The notes below the pieces were generated by a model, which did no database searches, had not been told where the DNA came from, and saw only the letters and a list, made by a program, of their open reading frames with translations. This document shows, in pieces, positions 16,075-23,753 of a stretch of 26,920 bases of DNA. The translations under genes and the position numbers were made by a program. Origin of the DNA: Eshraghiella sp045124255 (GTDB lineage Bacteria; Bacillota; Clostridia; Lachnospirales; Lachnospiraceae); NCBI GenBank assembly GCA_045124255.1, contig JBGVLM010000059.1, positions 1 to 26,920 of the forward strand, in the 5' to 3' direction. How positions within the stretch are numbered: the stretch's first letter is position 1; each line of letters opens with the position of its first letter.

Positions 16075-17463
16075 ATGAGCAATACAACACAGACGTCAGC
16101 AGGAAAGAGAATAGAGGCTCTTCTTGATGATAAGAGTTTTGTTGAAATCGGCGGTCTTGTAACAGCAAGATGTACAGATTTTAACATGACAGCAGTAGAT
16201 GCTCCAGCGGATGGTGTTTTGACAGGATATGGTACCATCAATGGAAGTCTTGTGTATGTGTACAGCCAGGATTCTACAGTTTTAAGCGGTACAATCGGCG
16301 AGATGCATGCAAAGAAAATCGTTAATATTTATGACATGGCTATTAAGATGGGAGCGCCGGTAATCGGTCTTGTGGACTGTGCCGGATTAAGACTTCAGGA
16401 AGCTACGGATGCACTTAATGCATTTGGTGAGATTTATAAGAAACAGGTTGATGCTTCCGGAGTTGTTCCGCAGATTACAGCTGTTTTCGGAGTATGTGGA
16501 GGCGGTCTTGCATTAATGCCTGCACTTACTGATTTTACATTTATGGAAGAGAAGAATGCCAAGTTATTCGTGAACAGCCCTAATGCTTTAGACGGTAATT
16601 TCACAGCTAAGAACGATACGGCTTCATGTGCATTCCAGTCAGAGGAGGCAGGTCTTGTTGATTTTACAGGTGATGAGGCTTCAATCCTTAATGAAATTAG
16701 AAATCTTGTAGATGTTCTTCCGTCTAATTTTGAAGATGAAGCAGTTGAAGAATGTATGGATGACCTCAACAGAGTATGTGAGAATCTTGCCGATGCAAAG
16801 GCAGATGCAGCATATATTCTTACAAGTATTTCCGACCAGAACCTTTTCATAGAGACTAAGAAGAATTATGCAGCGGACATGGTTACGGGCTTTATTAAGC
16901 TTAACGGAGCTACAGTAGGTGCGGTTGCTAATTCAGGTGACGTGCTTTCGGCAGAGGGCTGTGAGAAGGCGGCTGATTTCGTTCAGTTCTGCGATGCTTT
17001 TTCAATTCCGGTACTTTCACTTACCAATGTTAAGGGATATGCCGCAACGGTTGAGAGTGAGAAGAAGATTGCCAAAGCAGCAGCTAAATTAACATATGCT
17101 TTTGCTAACGCAACAGTTCCTAAGGTTAACATTGTTATCGGTGATGCTTTCGGAAGTGCTTATGTTGTTATGAATTCCAAGGCAATCGGTGCAGATGTAA
17201 CCTATGCATGGTCTGACGCTTCAATCGGAATGATGGATGCGGGTCTTGCTGCTAAGATTATGTATGCAGACAAGCCTGAGCTTATAGCAGAGAAGACCGC
17301 TGAATATGCAGCTCTTCAGGACAGCGTATTATCAGCAGCCAAGAGAGGCTATGTTGACAGCATTATTGATGCTAAGGACACAAGAAAATATGCTATCGCA
17401 GCTTTTGAAATGTTATATTCCAAGAAAGTAGATACTGTAGCTAAGAAGCATGGCACAGTTTAA
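16075..17463 (+). CDS. Acyl-CoA-type carboxyltransferase (12S/MmdA-like, divergent)
   Basis: A 462-residue carboxyltransferase of the family of propionyl-CoA carboxylase beta, methylmalonyl-CoA decarboxylase alpha and the transcarboxylase 12S subunit. Two crotonase-like halves are seen. The first has DCAGLRLQE (101-109; family DSGGARxQE) and CGGGLALMPALTDFTFM (141-157). The second has YAADMVTGFIKLNGATVGAVAN, FCDAFSIPVLSL, ATVPKVNIVIGDAFGSAYVVMNSK (346-369) and YAWSDASIGMM. It is shorter than the usual ~510 residues, and several normally fixed positions differ: KGY for PGF (320-322), AATVESEKKIAKAAAK where relatives have a glycine-rich G-I-I..GAK loop, and no His in the 180-195 loop. The acyl-CoA substrate is therefore uncertain. 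First gene of the operon; the biotin carrier, pump subunits and a second carboxyltransferase follow. Lysines are mostly AAG here, unlike the CIS genes. Confidence 0.85.
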   Translation: MSNTTQTSAGKRIEALLDDKSFVEIGGLVTARCTDFNMTAVDAPADGVLTGYGTINGSLVYVYSQDSTVLSGTIGEMHAKKIVNIYDMAIKMGAPVIGLVDCAGLRLQEATDALNAFGEIYKKQVDASGVVPQITAVFGVCGGGLALMPALTDFTFMEEKNAKLFVNSPNALDGNFTAKNDTASCAFQSEEAGLVDFTGDEASILNEIRNLVDVLPSNFEDEAVEECMDDLNRVCENLADAKADAAYILTSISDQNLFIETKKNYAADMVTGFIKLNGATVGAVANSGDVLSAEGCEKAADFVQFCDAFSIPVLSLTNVKGYAATVESEKKIAKAAAKLTYAFANATVPKVNIVIGDAFGSAYVVMNSKAIGADVTYAWSDASIGMMDAGLAAKIMYADKPELIAEKTAEYAALQDSVLSAAKRGYVDSIIDAKDTRKYAIAAFEMLYSKKVDTVAKKHGTV

Positions 17464-17475
17464 TGAGGTGAGCCT

Positions 17476-17829
17476 ATGATTTTATTAAGCAGTATGGCAG
17501 AGAAACTTGCGGAAGCAGGTATCAATACATTGATATGTATTATCGTTGTATTTGCTGTTCTTATCCTCATATCGCTTGTAATCAGTCTTTTCGGATTCAT
17601 TCCTAAGGCTGAGGCTGCAATTGCAAGAAGAAAGGCAGCTAAGAAGGAAGAACAGAGCATTGCCGAGAAGGCAATTGATAATACCATTTCACAGATTGCT
17701 GCAAAGGAAGAAGAGGAGCTTGTTGATGATTTAGAGCTGATAGCAGTTATTGCTGCGGCAATTGCGGCATCAACGGGAACATCCACGGAAGATTTTGTAG
17801 TGAAATCAATCAGAAAAGTTAGGAGATAA
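17476..17829 (+). CDS. Decarboxylase small membrane subunit (OadG/MmdD-like)
   Basis: A 117-residue protein with one N-terminal membrane helix (about 17-43, INTLICIIVVFAVLILISLVISLF). A charged, Ala/Lys/Glu-rich linker follows, and then a second hydrophobic stretch (LIAVIAAAIAAS) with STEDFVVKSIRKVRR at the end. That closing block is the mark of the OadG/gamma-delta family, which anchors the carboxyltransferase to the Na+-pumping beta subunit and helps hold the complex together. It starts 12 bp after the carboxyltransferase with GAGGTGAG before the ATG at 17476, and ends 4 bp before the biotin-carrier gene. Confidence 0.85.
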   Translation: MILLSSMAEKLAEAGINTLICIIVVFAVLILISLVISLFGFIPKAEAAIARRKAAKKEEQSIAEKAIDNTISQIAAKEEEELVDDLELIAVIAAAIAASTGTSTEDFVVKSIRKVRR

Positions 17830-17833
17830 TAAG

Positions 17834-18208
17834 ATGAAGAATTATACTATTACAGTTAATGGAAATGTATATAATGTAACAGTTGAAGAGGGTAATACGG
17901 CAGGTGTTGTAATGTCTGCTCCTGTTGCACCAAAGGCTGCTCCTGCAGCACCTAAGGCAGCACCGGCTCCTGCAGCTAAGAGTGCCGGTGCAGGCTCAAT
18001 TAAGGTTAATGCACCAATGCCTGGAAAGATTGTTGCCGTTAAGGCTAATGTTGGTGATTCGGTTAAGAAGGGACAGGTTATTATGGTCCTTGAAGCCATG
18101 AAAATGGAGAATGATATCGTTGCTCCTGCAGACGGAACCATTGCAAGCATTGATGCGGCAGTAGGAAACTCTGTAGAATCAGGAGAGACTATTGCAACTT
18201 TAAACTAG
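17834..18208 (+). CDS. Biotin carboxyl carrier protein of the decarboxylase complex
   Basis: A 124-residue biotin carrier. Residues 1-20 form a short MKNYTITVNGNVYNVTVEEG strand unit. Residues about 28-53 are a flexible Ala/Pro/Lys linker (PKAAPAAPKAAPAPAAK) and 54-124 the biotinyl domain. The biotinylated lysine is Lys90 in EAMKMEN, preceded by APMPGKIVAVKANVGDSVKKGQ and followed by G-T-I-x-x-I, as in gamma subunits of Na+-pumping decarboxylases and the transcarboxylase 1.3S protein. It is the only biotin carrier in the operon and so should serve both carboxyltransferases. GGAGATAA lies before ATG 17834; the next gene starts 16 bp on. Confidence 0.95.
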   Translation: MKNYTITVNGNVYNVTVEEGNTAGVVMSAPVAPKAAPAAPKAAPAPAAKSAGAGSIKVNAPMPGKIVAVKANVGDSVKKGQVIMVLEAMKMENDIVAPADGTIASIDAAVGNSVESGETIATLN

Positions 18209-18224
18209 TATTGGAGGTATTACA

Positions 18225-19382
18225 ATGGATAAGATCCTTGAGACCCTTGAAAACCTGCTGAATCAGACTGGTTTTATGAACCTCGAATGGGGTAACTATG
18301 TTATGATTCTTGTAGCATTCGTTTTCTTATATCTGGCAATAGGCAAGGGATTTGAACCTCTGTTACTTGTTCCGATTTCCTTTGGTATGTTGTTAGTTAA
18401 CCTTTTCCCTGACATCATGCAGAGCGTTGAAGATGCCAAGGCAGCCGGCAATACTGCGGCAGGCCTTCTGCATTATTTCTATCTGTTGGATGAATGGAGT
18501 ATTTTGCCTTCACTGATATTCCTCGGTGTAGGTGCGATGACGGACTTCGGACCATTAATCGCGAACCCTAAGAGCTTTTTACTTGGTGCGGCAGCGCAGA
18601 TTGGTATTTTTTCTGCTTATTTCCTTGCAATCATTCTTGGATTCAACGGTAAAGCAGCAGCAGCTATCTCAATCATCGGCGGTGCGGACGGACCTACATC
18701 AATCTTCCTTGCAGGTAAGCTTGGACAGACTGATTTAATGGGACCTATTGCGGTTGCGGCATATTCATATATGTCACTTGTACCGATTATTCAGCCACCT
18801 ATTATGAAATTATTAACCACCAAGAAAGAAAGAGCTATCAAAATGGAACAGTTAAGACCTGTTTCCAAGCTTGAGAAAATTCTTTTCCCTATCGTAGTTA
18901 CGGTAGTAGTTGTATTAATACTTCCTACGACGGCACCTCTTGTAGGTATGCTTATGTTAGGTAATCTTTTTAGGGAATGCGGTGTTGTTAAGCAGCTTAC
19001 CGAAACAGCATCCAATGCACTTATGTATATCGTAGTTATCCTTCTCGGAACATCAGTAGGTGCTACTACAAGTGCAGAAGCATTCTTAAATGCTAGTACT
19101 CTTAAGATTGTTGTACTTGGTCTTGTTGCCTTTGCAGTTGGTACGGCTGCCGGTGTATTGTTCGGCAAGCTTATGTGTGTTGCCACTAAGGGTAAGGTTA
19201 ATCCGCTTATCGGTTCGGCAGGTGTATCTGCGGTTCCAATGGCAGCGCGTGTTTCACAGAAGGTTGGTGCTGAGGCTGACCCTACTAACTTCCTTTTGAT
19301 GCATGCTATGGGACCTAACGTTGCCGGCGTTATCGGTACAGCAGTTGTTGCCGGTACATTTATGGCAATATTTGGCGTATAA
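18225..19382 (+). CDS. Na+-pumping decarboxylase beta subunit (OadB/MmdB/GcdB family)
   Basis: A 385-residue polytopic membrane protein that couples decarboxylation of carboxybiotin to Na+ export. Hydrophobic segments span the chain. The family signatures are intact: IGGADGPTSIFLAGKLG at 151-167, with Asp155 in the position of the essential aspartate of OadB, and a C-terminal ADPTNFLLMHAMGPNVAGVIGTAV block. IFLGVGAMTDFGPLIANPKSFLLGA is also conserved. The length is slightly under the usual ~400-430. TTGGAGG sits before ATG 18225. It lies between the biotin carrier and the 5S-type carboxyltransferase. The substrate cannot be read from it, since this subunit is shared by the oxaloacetate, methylmalonyl-CoA, glutaconyl-CoA and malonate systems. 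Confidence 0.95.
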   Translation: MDKILETLENLLNQTGFMNLEWGNYVMILVAFVFLYLAIGKGFEPLLLVPISFGMLLVNLFPDIMQSVEDAKAAGNTAAGLLHYFYLLDEWSILPSLIFLGVGAMTDFGPLIANPKSFLLGAAAQIGIFSAYFLAIILGFNGKAAAAISIIGGADGPTSIFLAGKLGQTDLMGPIAVAAYSYMSLVPIIQPPIMKLLTTKKERAIKMEQLRPVSKLEKILFPIVVTVVVVLILPTTAPLVGMLMLGNLFRECGVVKQLTETASNALMYIVVILLGTSVGATTSAEAFLNASTLKIVVLGLVAFAVGTAAGVLFGKLMCVATKGKVNPLIGSAGVSAVPMAARVSQKVGAEADPTNFLLMHAMGPNVAGVIGTAVVAGTFMAIFGV

Positions 19383-19405
19383 GACGGAATAAGGAGGAAA
19401 TATAA

Positions 19406-20824
19406 ATGGCAGATAACAAAATCGAAGCTAAACCGGTTAAAATTACCGAAACAATATTGCGTGATGCACATCAGTCTTTGATTGCCACCAGAATGACAAC
19501 AGAGCAGATGCTTCCGATTATCGATAAAATGGATAAAGTCGGATATAATGCTGTTGAGTGCTGGGGCGGAGCAACCTTTGATGCGTGCTTACGTTTCTTA
19601 AAAGAAGACCCATGGGACAGACTCCGTAAATTAAAAGACGGATTCAAGAACACCAAATTACAGATGTTATTCAGAGGACAGAATATTCTCGGATATCGTC
19701 CTTATGCTGATGATGTAGTAGAATATTTTGTTCAGAAGTCAATTGCAAACGGTATTGATATTATCCGTATTTTTGACTGCTTAAATGATATTCGTAACCT
19801 TGAGACAGCTGTAAAGGCTGCCAACAAAGAAAAAGGACATGCTCAGGTAGCTCTTTCATATACATTGGGAGACGCTTATACTCTTGATTATTGGAAGAAT
19901 ATTGCCAAAGAAATCGAAGATATGGGTGCTGATTCTATCTGTATCAAGGATATGGCAGGATTATTGCTTCCAAATCAGGCAGTTGAGCTTGTTCAGGCTC
20001 TTAAGGATGGTTCAAACCTTCCAATCGAGCTTCATACACATTATACCTCAGGTGTAGCTTCAATGACCTGTATGAAGGCTGTTGAAGCAGGCTGTGACAT
20101 CATTGATACAGCTATGTCACCGATGGCACTCGGAACCAGCCAGCCTGCAACAGAGGTTATGGCTAAGGCATTTGAGGGAACACCTTATGACCCTAAATTT
20201 GACCAGAACCTTCTTGCTGAAATCGCTGATTATTTCAGACCGATGAGAGAAGAATGGCTCAAATCAGGGCTTCTTGACCCGAAGGTTATGGGTGTTAATA
20301 TTAAGACACTTCTCTATCAGGTACCGGGCGGAATGCTCAGTAACCTTGTATCACAGCTTAAAGAAATGAAGGCTGAGGATAAGTATAACGAGGTTCTTGA
20401 AGAAGTACCAAGAGTTCGTAAGGATTTCGGTGAACCGCCTTTGGTTACACCTTCAAGCCAGATTGTCGGAACACAGGCTGTTCTTAACGTAGTTCTTGGC
20501 GAGAGATATAAGAGCCTTACCAAGGAATCTAAGGATTTACTTCTTGGTAAATACGGAAAGACTGTTAAGCCTTTCAATCCTGAGGTTCAGAAGAAGGCAA
20601 TCGAGATGACAGGTGAGGAGCCGATTACATGCCGTTTTGCTGATACACTTGAGCCTGAGCTTGCAAAGCTTGAGGATGAGATGAAACAGTGGAAACAGCA
20701 GGATGAAGACGTATTGTCTTATGCTTTGTTCCCACAGGTTGCAACAGATTTCTTTAAGTACAGAGAAGCACAGCAGAATAAGGTTGATCCTGCAATGGCT
20801 AAGGACGGCGCATATCCGGTATAA
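19406..20824 (+). CDS. Pyruvate/oxaloacetate carboxyltransferase (OadA/5S-like, no biotin domain)
   Basis: A 472-residue 2-oxo-acid carboxyltransferase, the part of OadA, pyruvate carboxylase and the transcarboxylase 5S subunit that swaps CO2 between oxaloacetate/pyruvate and biotin. The TIM-barrel metal site is visible: Asp20 in RDAHQS, Lys181 in CIKDMAG, and His210/His212 in ELHTHYTSG. The QMLFRGQNILGYRPY and IRIFDCLNDIRNL segments are strongly conserved, and so is the C-terminal PPLVTPSSQIVGTQAVLNVVLGERY region. It ends before the linked biotin domain that many OadA proteins carry, so the separate carrier at 17834 must serve it. Start ATG 19406 has AAGGAGG before it. Last gene of the operon, followed by a strong terminator. 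Confidence 0.95.
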   Translation: MADNKIEAKPVKITETILRDAHQSLIATRMTTEQMLPIIDKMDKVGYNAVECWGGATFDACLRFLKEDPWDRLRKLKDGFKNTKLQMLFRGQNILGYRPYADDVVEYFVQKSIANGIDIIRIFDCLNDIRNLETAVKAANKEKGHAQVALSYTLGDAYTLDYWKNIAKEIEDMGADSICIKDMAGLLLPNQAVELVQALKDGSNLPIELHTHYTSGVASMTCMKAVEAGCDIIDTAMSPMALGTSQPATEVMAKAFEGTPYDPKFDQNLLAEIADYFRPMREEWLKSGLLDPKVMGVNIKTLLYQVPGGMLSNLVSQLKEMKAEDKYNEVLEEVPRVRKDFGEPPLVTPSSQIVGTQAVLNVVLGERYKSLTKESKDLLLGKYGKTVKPFNPEVQKKAIEMTGEEPITCRFADTLEPELAKLEDEMKQWKQQDEDVLSYALFPQVATDFFKYREAQQNKVDPAMAKDGAYPV

Positions 20825-20850
20825 TTACCGCTTTGTATTTTTAAATTAAC

Positions 20851-20878
20851 AGGGGCAGACAATGTCTGTCCCTTTTTT
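20851..20878 (+). terminator. Strong rho-independent terminator between the operon and the RpiR gene
   Basis: AGGGGCAGAC (20851-20860), an AAT loop and GTCTGTCCCT (20864-20873) form a 10-bp stem with one G-U pair, then six T's (20873-20878). It lies only 16 bases before the preferred start codon of the RpiR gene. Confidence 0.92.
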
Positions 20879-20894
20879 CAAAGAGAGAATAAAT

Positions 20895-21800
20895 ATGAAT
20901 AATATATTAGAACAGCTTAAAGAGGCATTTCCCGATTTGAGCAAAAGTCAGAAGAAAATAGCACATTATATTATTGAAAATCTTGATGAAGCGGCATTTT
21001 CCAATGCTGCAATGATTGGCAAGGCAACCGGAGTAAGTGAATCGACAGTGGTCCGATTCGCTGCAACCATGGGATTTGAAGGCTTTCCGGAATTTCAGCA
21101 GGAACTTGCACTGGTTGTAAGAACCCGTCTGAAAACGGTTAATAAAATAGATATAGAAGGAAATATGAGCCGTTCCAAAATTGTTGAGAACGTATTAAGG
21201 GGAGATTCCAACAAGATTCTGTCAACCCTGGAGGAATTGGATGGTGATGCATTTGATTTGGCGGTTGACACAATTACTGAGGCAAGAAGAGTCTATATAG
21301 TGGGAGTCAGAAGCTCGGCATCGCTTGCACAGTTTCTTGCATTTTATCTCAGAATGATAGTTCATGATGTCGTTTTGGTAACGACAACAAGTTCAAGCGA
21401 GATTTTTGAACAAATGCTGTATGTTAATGAGGAGGATGTCGTTATCGGTATAAGCTTTCCGAGATATTCAATGCGCACTCTCAAAGCAATGGAATTTGCC
21501 AATAACCGCAATGCCAAGGTTATTGCAATAACGGACAGCATACACTCACCGATGAATCTGTATTCCTCCTGCAATCTTTTTGCCCGGAGTGATATGGCGT
21601 CAATCGTTGATTCGCTTGTTGCACCGATGTCACTTATTAATGCATTAATTGTCGCCTTATGTGTACATAACTCCAAAAAGGTTGTTAAAAATCTTGAAAT
21701 GCTTAATGAAGTATGGGATGACTATCAGCTGACTAACAATGATGAGATTAACTATCTTGGAGACAATCTTTTGAAGGATTTGAAGAACTTGGAGGAATGA
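20895..21800 (+). CDS. RpiR-family transcriptional regulator (HTH plus SIS domain)
   Basis: A 301-residue regulator. An N-terminal HTH_6 domain (about 1-77) has LSKSQKKIAHYIIEN and GVSESTVVRFAATMGFEGFPEFQ, typical of RpiR proteins. A C-terminal SIS domain (about 120-255) has VYIVGVRSSASLAQFLAFYL and VVIGISFPRYSMRTLKAM and should bind a phosphosugar or related metabolite. I choose ATG 20895: the earlier in-frame ATG at 20862 lies inside the terminator hairpin and would add a meaningless SVPFFKERIN. AAAGAGAG precedes the chosen start. No promoter is visible between terminator and start, so it may depend on read-through. Its stop overlaps the next gene. It could control the decarboxylase operon, but that rests on position alone. 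Confidence 0.9.
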   Translation: MNNILEQLKEAFPDLSKSQKKIAHYIIENLDEAAFSNAAMIGKATGVSESTVVRFAATMGFEGFPEFQQELALVVRTRLKTVNKIDIEGNMSRSKIVENVLRGDSNKILSTLEELDGDAFDLAVDTITEARRVYIVGVRSSASLAQFLAFYLRMIVHDVVLVTTTSSSEIFEQMLYVNEEDVVIGISFPRYSMRTLKAMEFANNRNAKVIAITDSIHSPMNLYSSCNLFARSDMASIVDSLVAPMSLINALIVALCVHNSKKVVKNLEMLNEVWDDYQLTNNDEINYLGDNLLKDLKNLEE

Positions 21801-23026
21801 TGTCAAAGGTAATTATAATAGGCGGCGGTGCTGCCGGAATGATGGCGGCAATCTCAACTGCCAACTGCGGACATACCGTTGATTTGTATGAAAAGAATGA
21901 AAAATTAGGCAAGAAAATTTATATAACGGGCAAAGGCAGATGTAATGTAACAAATGCCTGTGATACCGAAGAACTGTTTGCCAAAATCGTTACTAACCGC
22001 AAGTTTATGTACAGTGCGATTTATTCGTATGACAATAATGCGGTTCAGGCTTTTTTTGAGGAAGAGGGCTGTCCGCTTAAAATTGAACGCGGCAACAGGG
22101 TCTTTCCGGTCTCAGATAAATCCTATGACATAATTAACGCACTGGAACGAGGAATGAAGCAGGCAGGCGTCAATATCCATCTGAATAGTGAGGTAAAGGA
22201 TATTATTGTTAAAGATAACGCCGTGCAGGGAATAATGCTTAATGACAGAAAGGTATTCTGCGATTCAGTCATTGTTGCGACAGGTGGATATTCCTATCCG
22301 ACCACGGGCTCAACAGGTGCAGGCCATACAATGGCTAAGAAGCTTGGACATAAGGTGACCAAATGCGTGCCGGCACTTGTGCCTTTTATCGCAAGGGAAG
22401 AATGGATTAAGGATTTGCAGGGACTAAGCCTTAGAAATGCAGGAGTTACGATTTATGACGGCAATAAGGCAGTATACGAGGATTTCGGTGAACTTCTGTT
22501 TACACATTTTGGGGTCAGCGGACCGACTGTCTTAAGCGCCAGCAGTTATGTGATTGATATAATAAGACAGCGCGAACTGAAACTTGTAATTGACTTGAAG
22601 CCGGCACTTTCCACGGAACAGCTGGATGAACGGGTTTTGAAGGATTTTGAAGAGGCAAAAAATAAGAATTTTGCAAATTCACTTGATAAGCTTTTTCCAA
22701 AGTCACTTATTCCCGTTATGATTATGCGTTCGGGGATTGCACCTGATAAGAAGGTTAATGAAATCCGCAGGGAAGAACGCAGAAATTTTGTTAAGCTTAT
22801 AAAGAACTTTGATGTGACATTGACGGGATTAAGGGGCTTTAATGAGGCGATAATTACGCACGGAGGAATAGAGGTTAAGGAGATTGACCCGGGAACAATG
22901 GAATCCAGAATTGTTAATAACCTGTATTTTGCAGGAGAGATTCTGGATGTGGACGCGGTAACGGGCGGCTTTAATTTGCAGATAGCATGGTCAACGGGCT
23001 TTCTTGCGGGCTGCTCAATAAAATAA
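21800..23026 (+). CDS. HI0933-family FAD/NAD(P)-dependent flavoprotein
   Basis: A 408-residue flavoprotein. The N-terminal dinucleotide fold has VIIIGGGAAGMMAA, then LGKKIYITGKGRCNVTN, the family's hallmark. The middle has VATGGYSYPTTGSTGAGH and GELLFTHFGVSGPTVLSAS. The C-terminus has NLYFAGEILDVDAVTGGFNLQIAWSTG, with the usual G-E-x-x-D...G-G-Y/F-N-x-x-A signature. The family is annotated as NAD(P)/FAD-dependent oxidoreductase (YhiN/HI0933); its physiological substrate is not known. I prefer ATG 21800 over 21797, since GGAGG (21791-21795) is too close to the first. The ATG overlaps the RpiR stop as TGATG, implying coupled translation. In clostridia this gene commonly precedes cmk. Confidence 0.9.
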   Translation: MSKVIIIGGGAAGMMAAISTANCGHTVDLYEKNEKLGKKIYITGKGRCNVTNACDTEELFAKIVTNRKFMYSAIYSYDNNAVQAFFEEEGCPLKIERGNRVFPVSDKSYDIINALERGMKQAGVNIHLNSEVKDIIVKDNAVQGIMLNDRKVFCDSVIVATGGYSYPTTGSTGAGHTMAKKLGHKVTKCVPALVPFIAREEWIKDLQGLSLRNAGVTIYDGNKAVYEDFGELLFTHFGVSGPTVLSASSYVIDIIRQRELKLVIDLKPALSTEQLDERVLKDFEEAKNKNFANSLDKLFPKSLIPVMIMRSGIAPDKKVNEIRREERRNFVKLIKNFDVTLTGLRGFNEAIITHGGIEVKEIDPGTMESRIVNNLYFAGEILDVDAVTGGFNLQIAWSTGFLAGCSIK

Positions 23027-23084
23027 AACAACAGATAATATTTTATATGTTCAGAGAAATTTTTTATATCAGGAGGAAAAAATA

Positions 23085-23750
23085 ATGGCATACAGTATAG
23101 CAATTGACGGACCGGCAGGAGCCGGAAAAAGCACAATAGCAAAAAATATAGCAGCACAGCTTGGTTTTATCTATGTGGATACGGGTGCAATGTACAGAGC
23201 AATGGCGGTATATTTTATTGACAATTCAGTTAATACTGATAATGAAGCAGATATCGCAAAGGCATGTGAAAATGTTTCTATTAATATTGTTTATGAGAAT
23301 GGTTTGCAGCAGGTTATTTTAAACGGAGAAAATATAACAGGAAGATTAAGAACCGAGGAGGCAGGCAATACAGCTTCAAAAACTGCCGTGTATGCACCTG
23401 TCCGCAGAAAGCTTGTTGAACTTCAGCAGGAAATTGCAAAGACTGTTAATGTGGTCATGGACGGAAGAGACATCGGTACATGTGTACTTCCGAATGCAAC
23501 CTGCAAAATCTACCTTACCGCAAGTGTTGATACAAGAGCAGATAGAAGGTACAAGGAGCTTTTGGAAAAAGGCGTTGAGGCAGATATTGAAGAGATTAAA
23601 AAAGATATTGCCGACAGGGATTACAGAGATATGAACAGAGATGTGTCTCCGCTTAAACAGGCAGAGGACGCAGTTCTTGTTGATTCGTCAGATATGAATA
23701 TCGATGAGGTTACTGAAACAATTATTGGGATTTACAAAAATAAGGAGTAA
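23085..23750 (+). CDS. cmk: Cytidylate kinase
   Basis: A 221-residue (d)CMP kinase, which phosphorylates CMP and dCMP with ATP in pyrimidine nucleotide synthesis. The P-loop GPAGAGKST lies at residues 9-17, followed by the YVDTGAMYRAMA motif, the VVMDGRDIGTCVLPNA block and the lid-region DRDYRDMNRDVSPLKQAEDAVLVDSS, all diagnostic. The length is normal. AGGAGG stands before ATG 23085. The next gene begins 3 bp on, so cmk, ispH and the S1 gene form one unit. Confidence 0.97.
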   Translation: MAYSIAIDGPAGAGKSTIAKNIAAQLGFIYVDTGAMYRAMAVYFIDNSVNTDNEADIAKACENVSINIVYENGLQQVILNGENITGRLRTEEAGNTASKTAVYAPVRRKLVELQQEIAKTVNVVMDGRDIGTCVLPNATCKIYLTASVDTRADRRYKELLEKGVEADIEEIKKDIADRDYRDMNRDVSPLKQAEDAVLVDSSDMNIDEVTETIIGIYKNKE

Positions 23751-23753
23751 AAG

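Noticed and set aside
18791..19471. Minus-strand open frame of 226 codons opposite the OadB-like gene
   Set aside because: It lies antisense to a clear, conserved pump gene, has an odd composition, and no sensible ribosome site or motif.
20862..20894. Longer start for the RpiR regulator at ATG 20862
   Set aside because: This ATG lies in the loop of the terminator hairpin and has no ribosome site; homologues begin near the chosen ATG.
22546..23157. Minus-strand open frame of 203 codons across the flavoprotein end and cmk start
   Set aside because: It overlaps two certain genes and shows no family motif.
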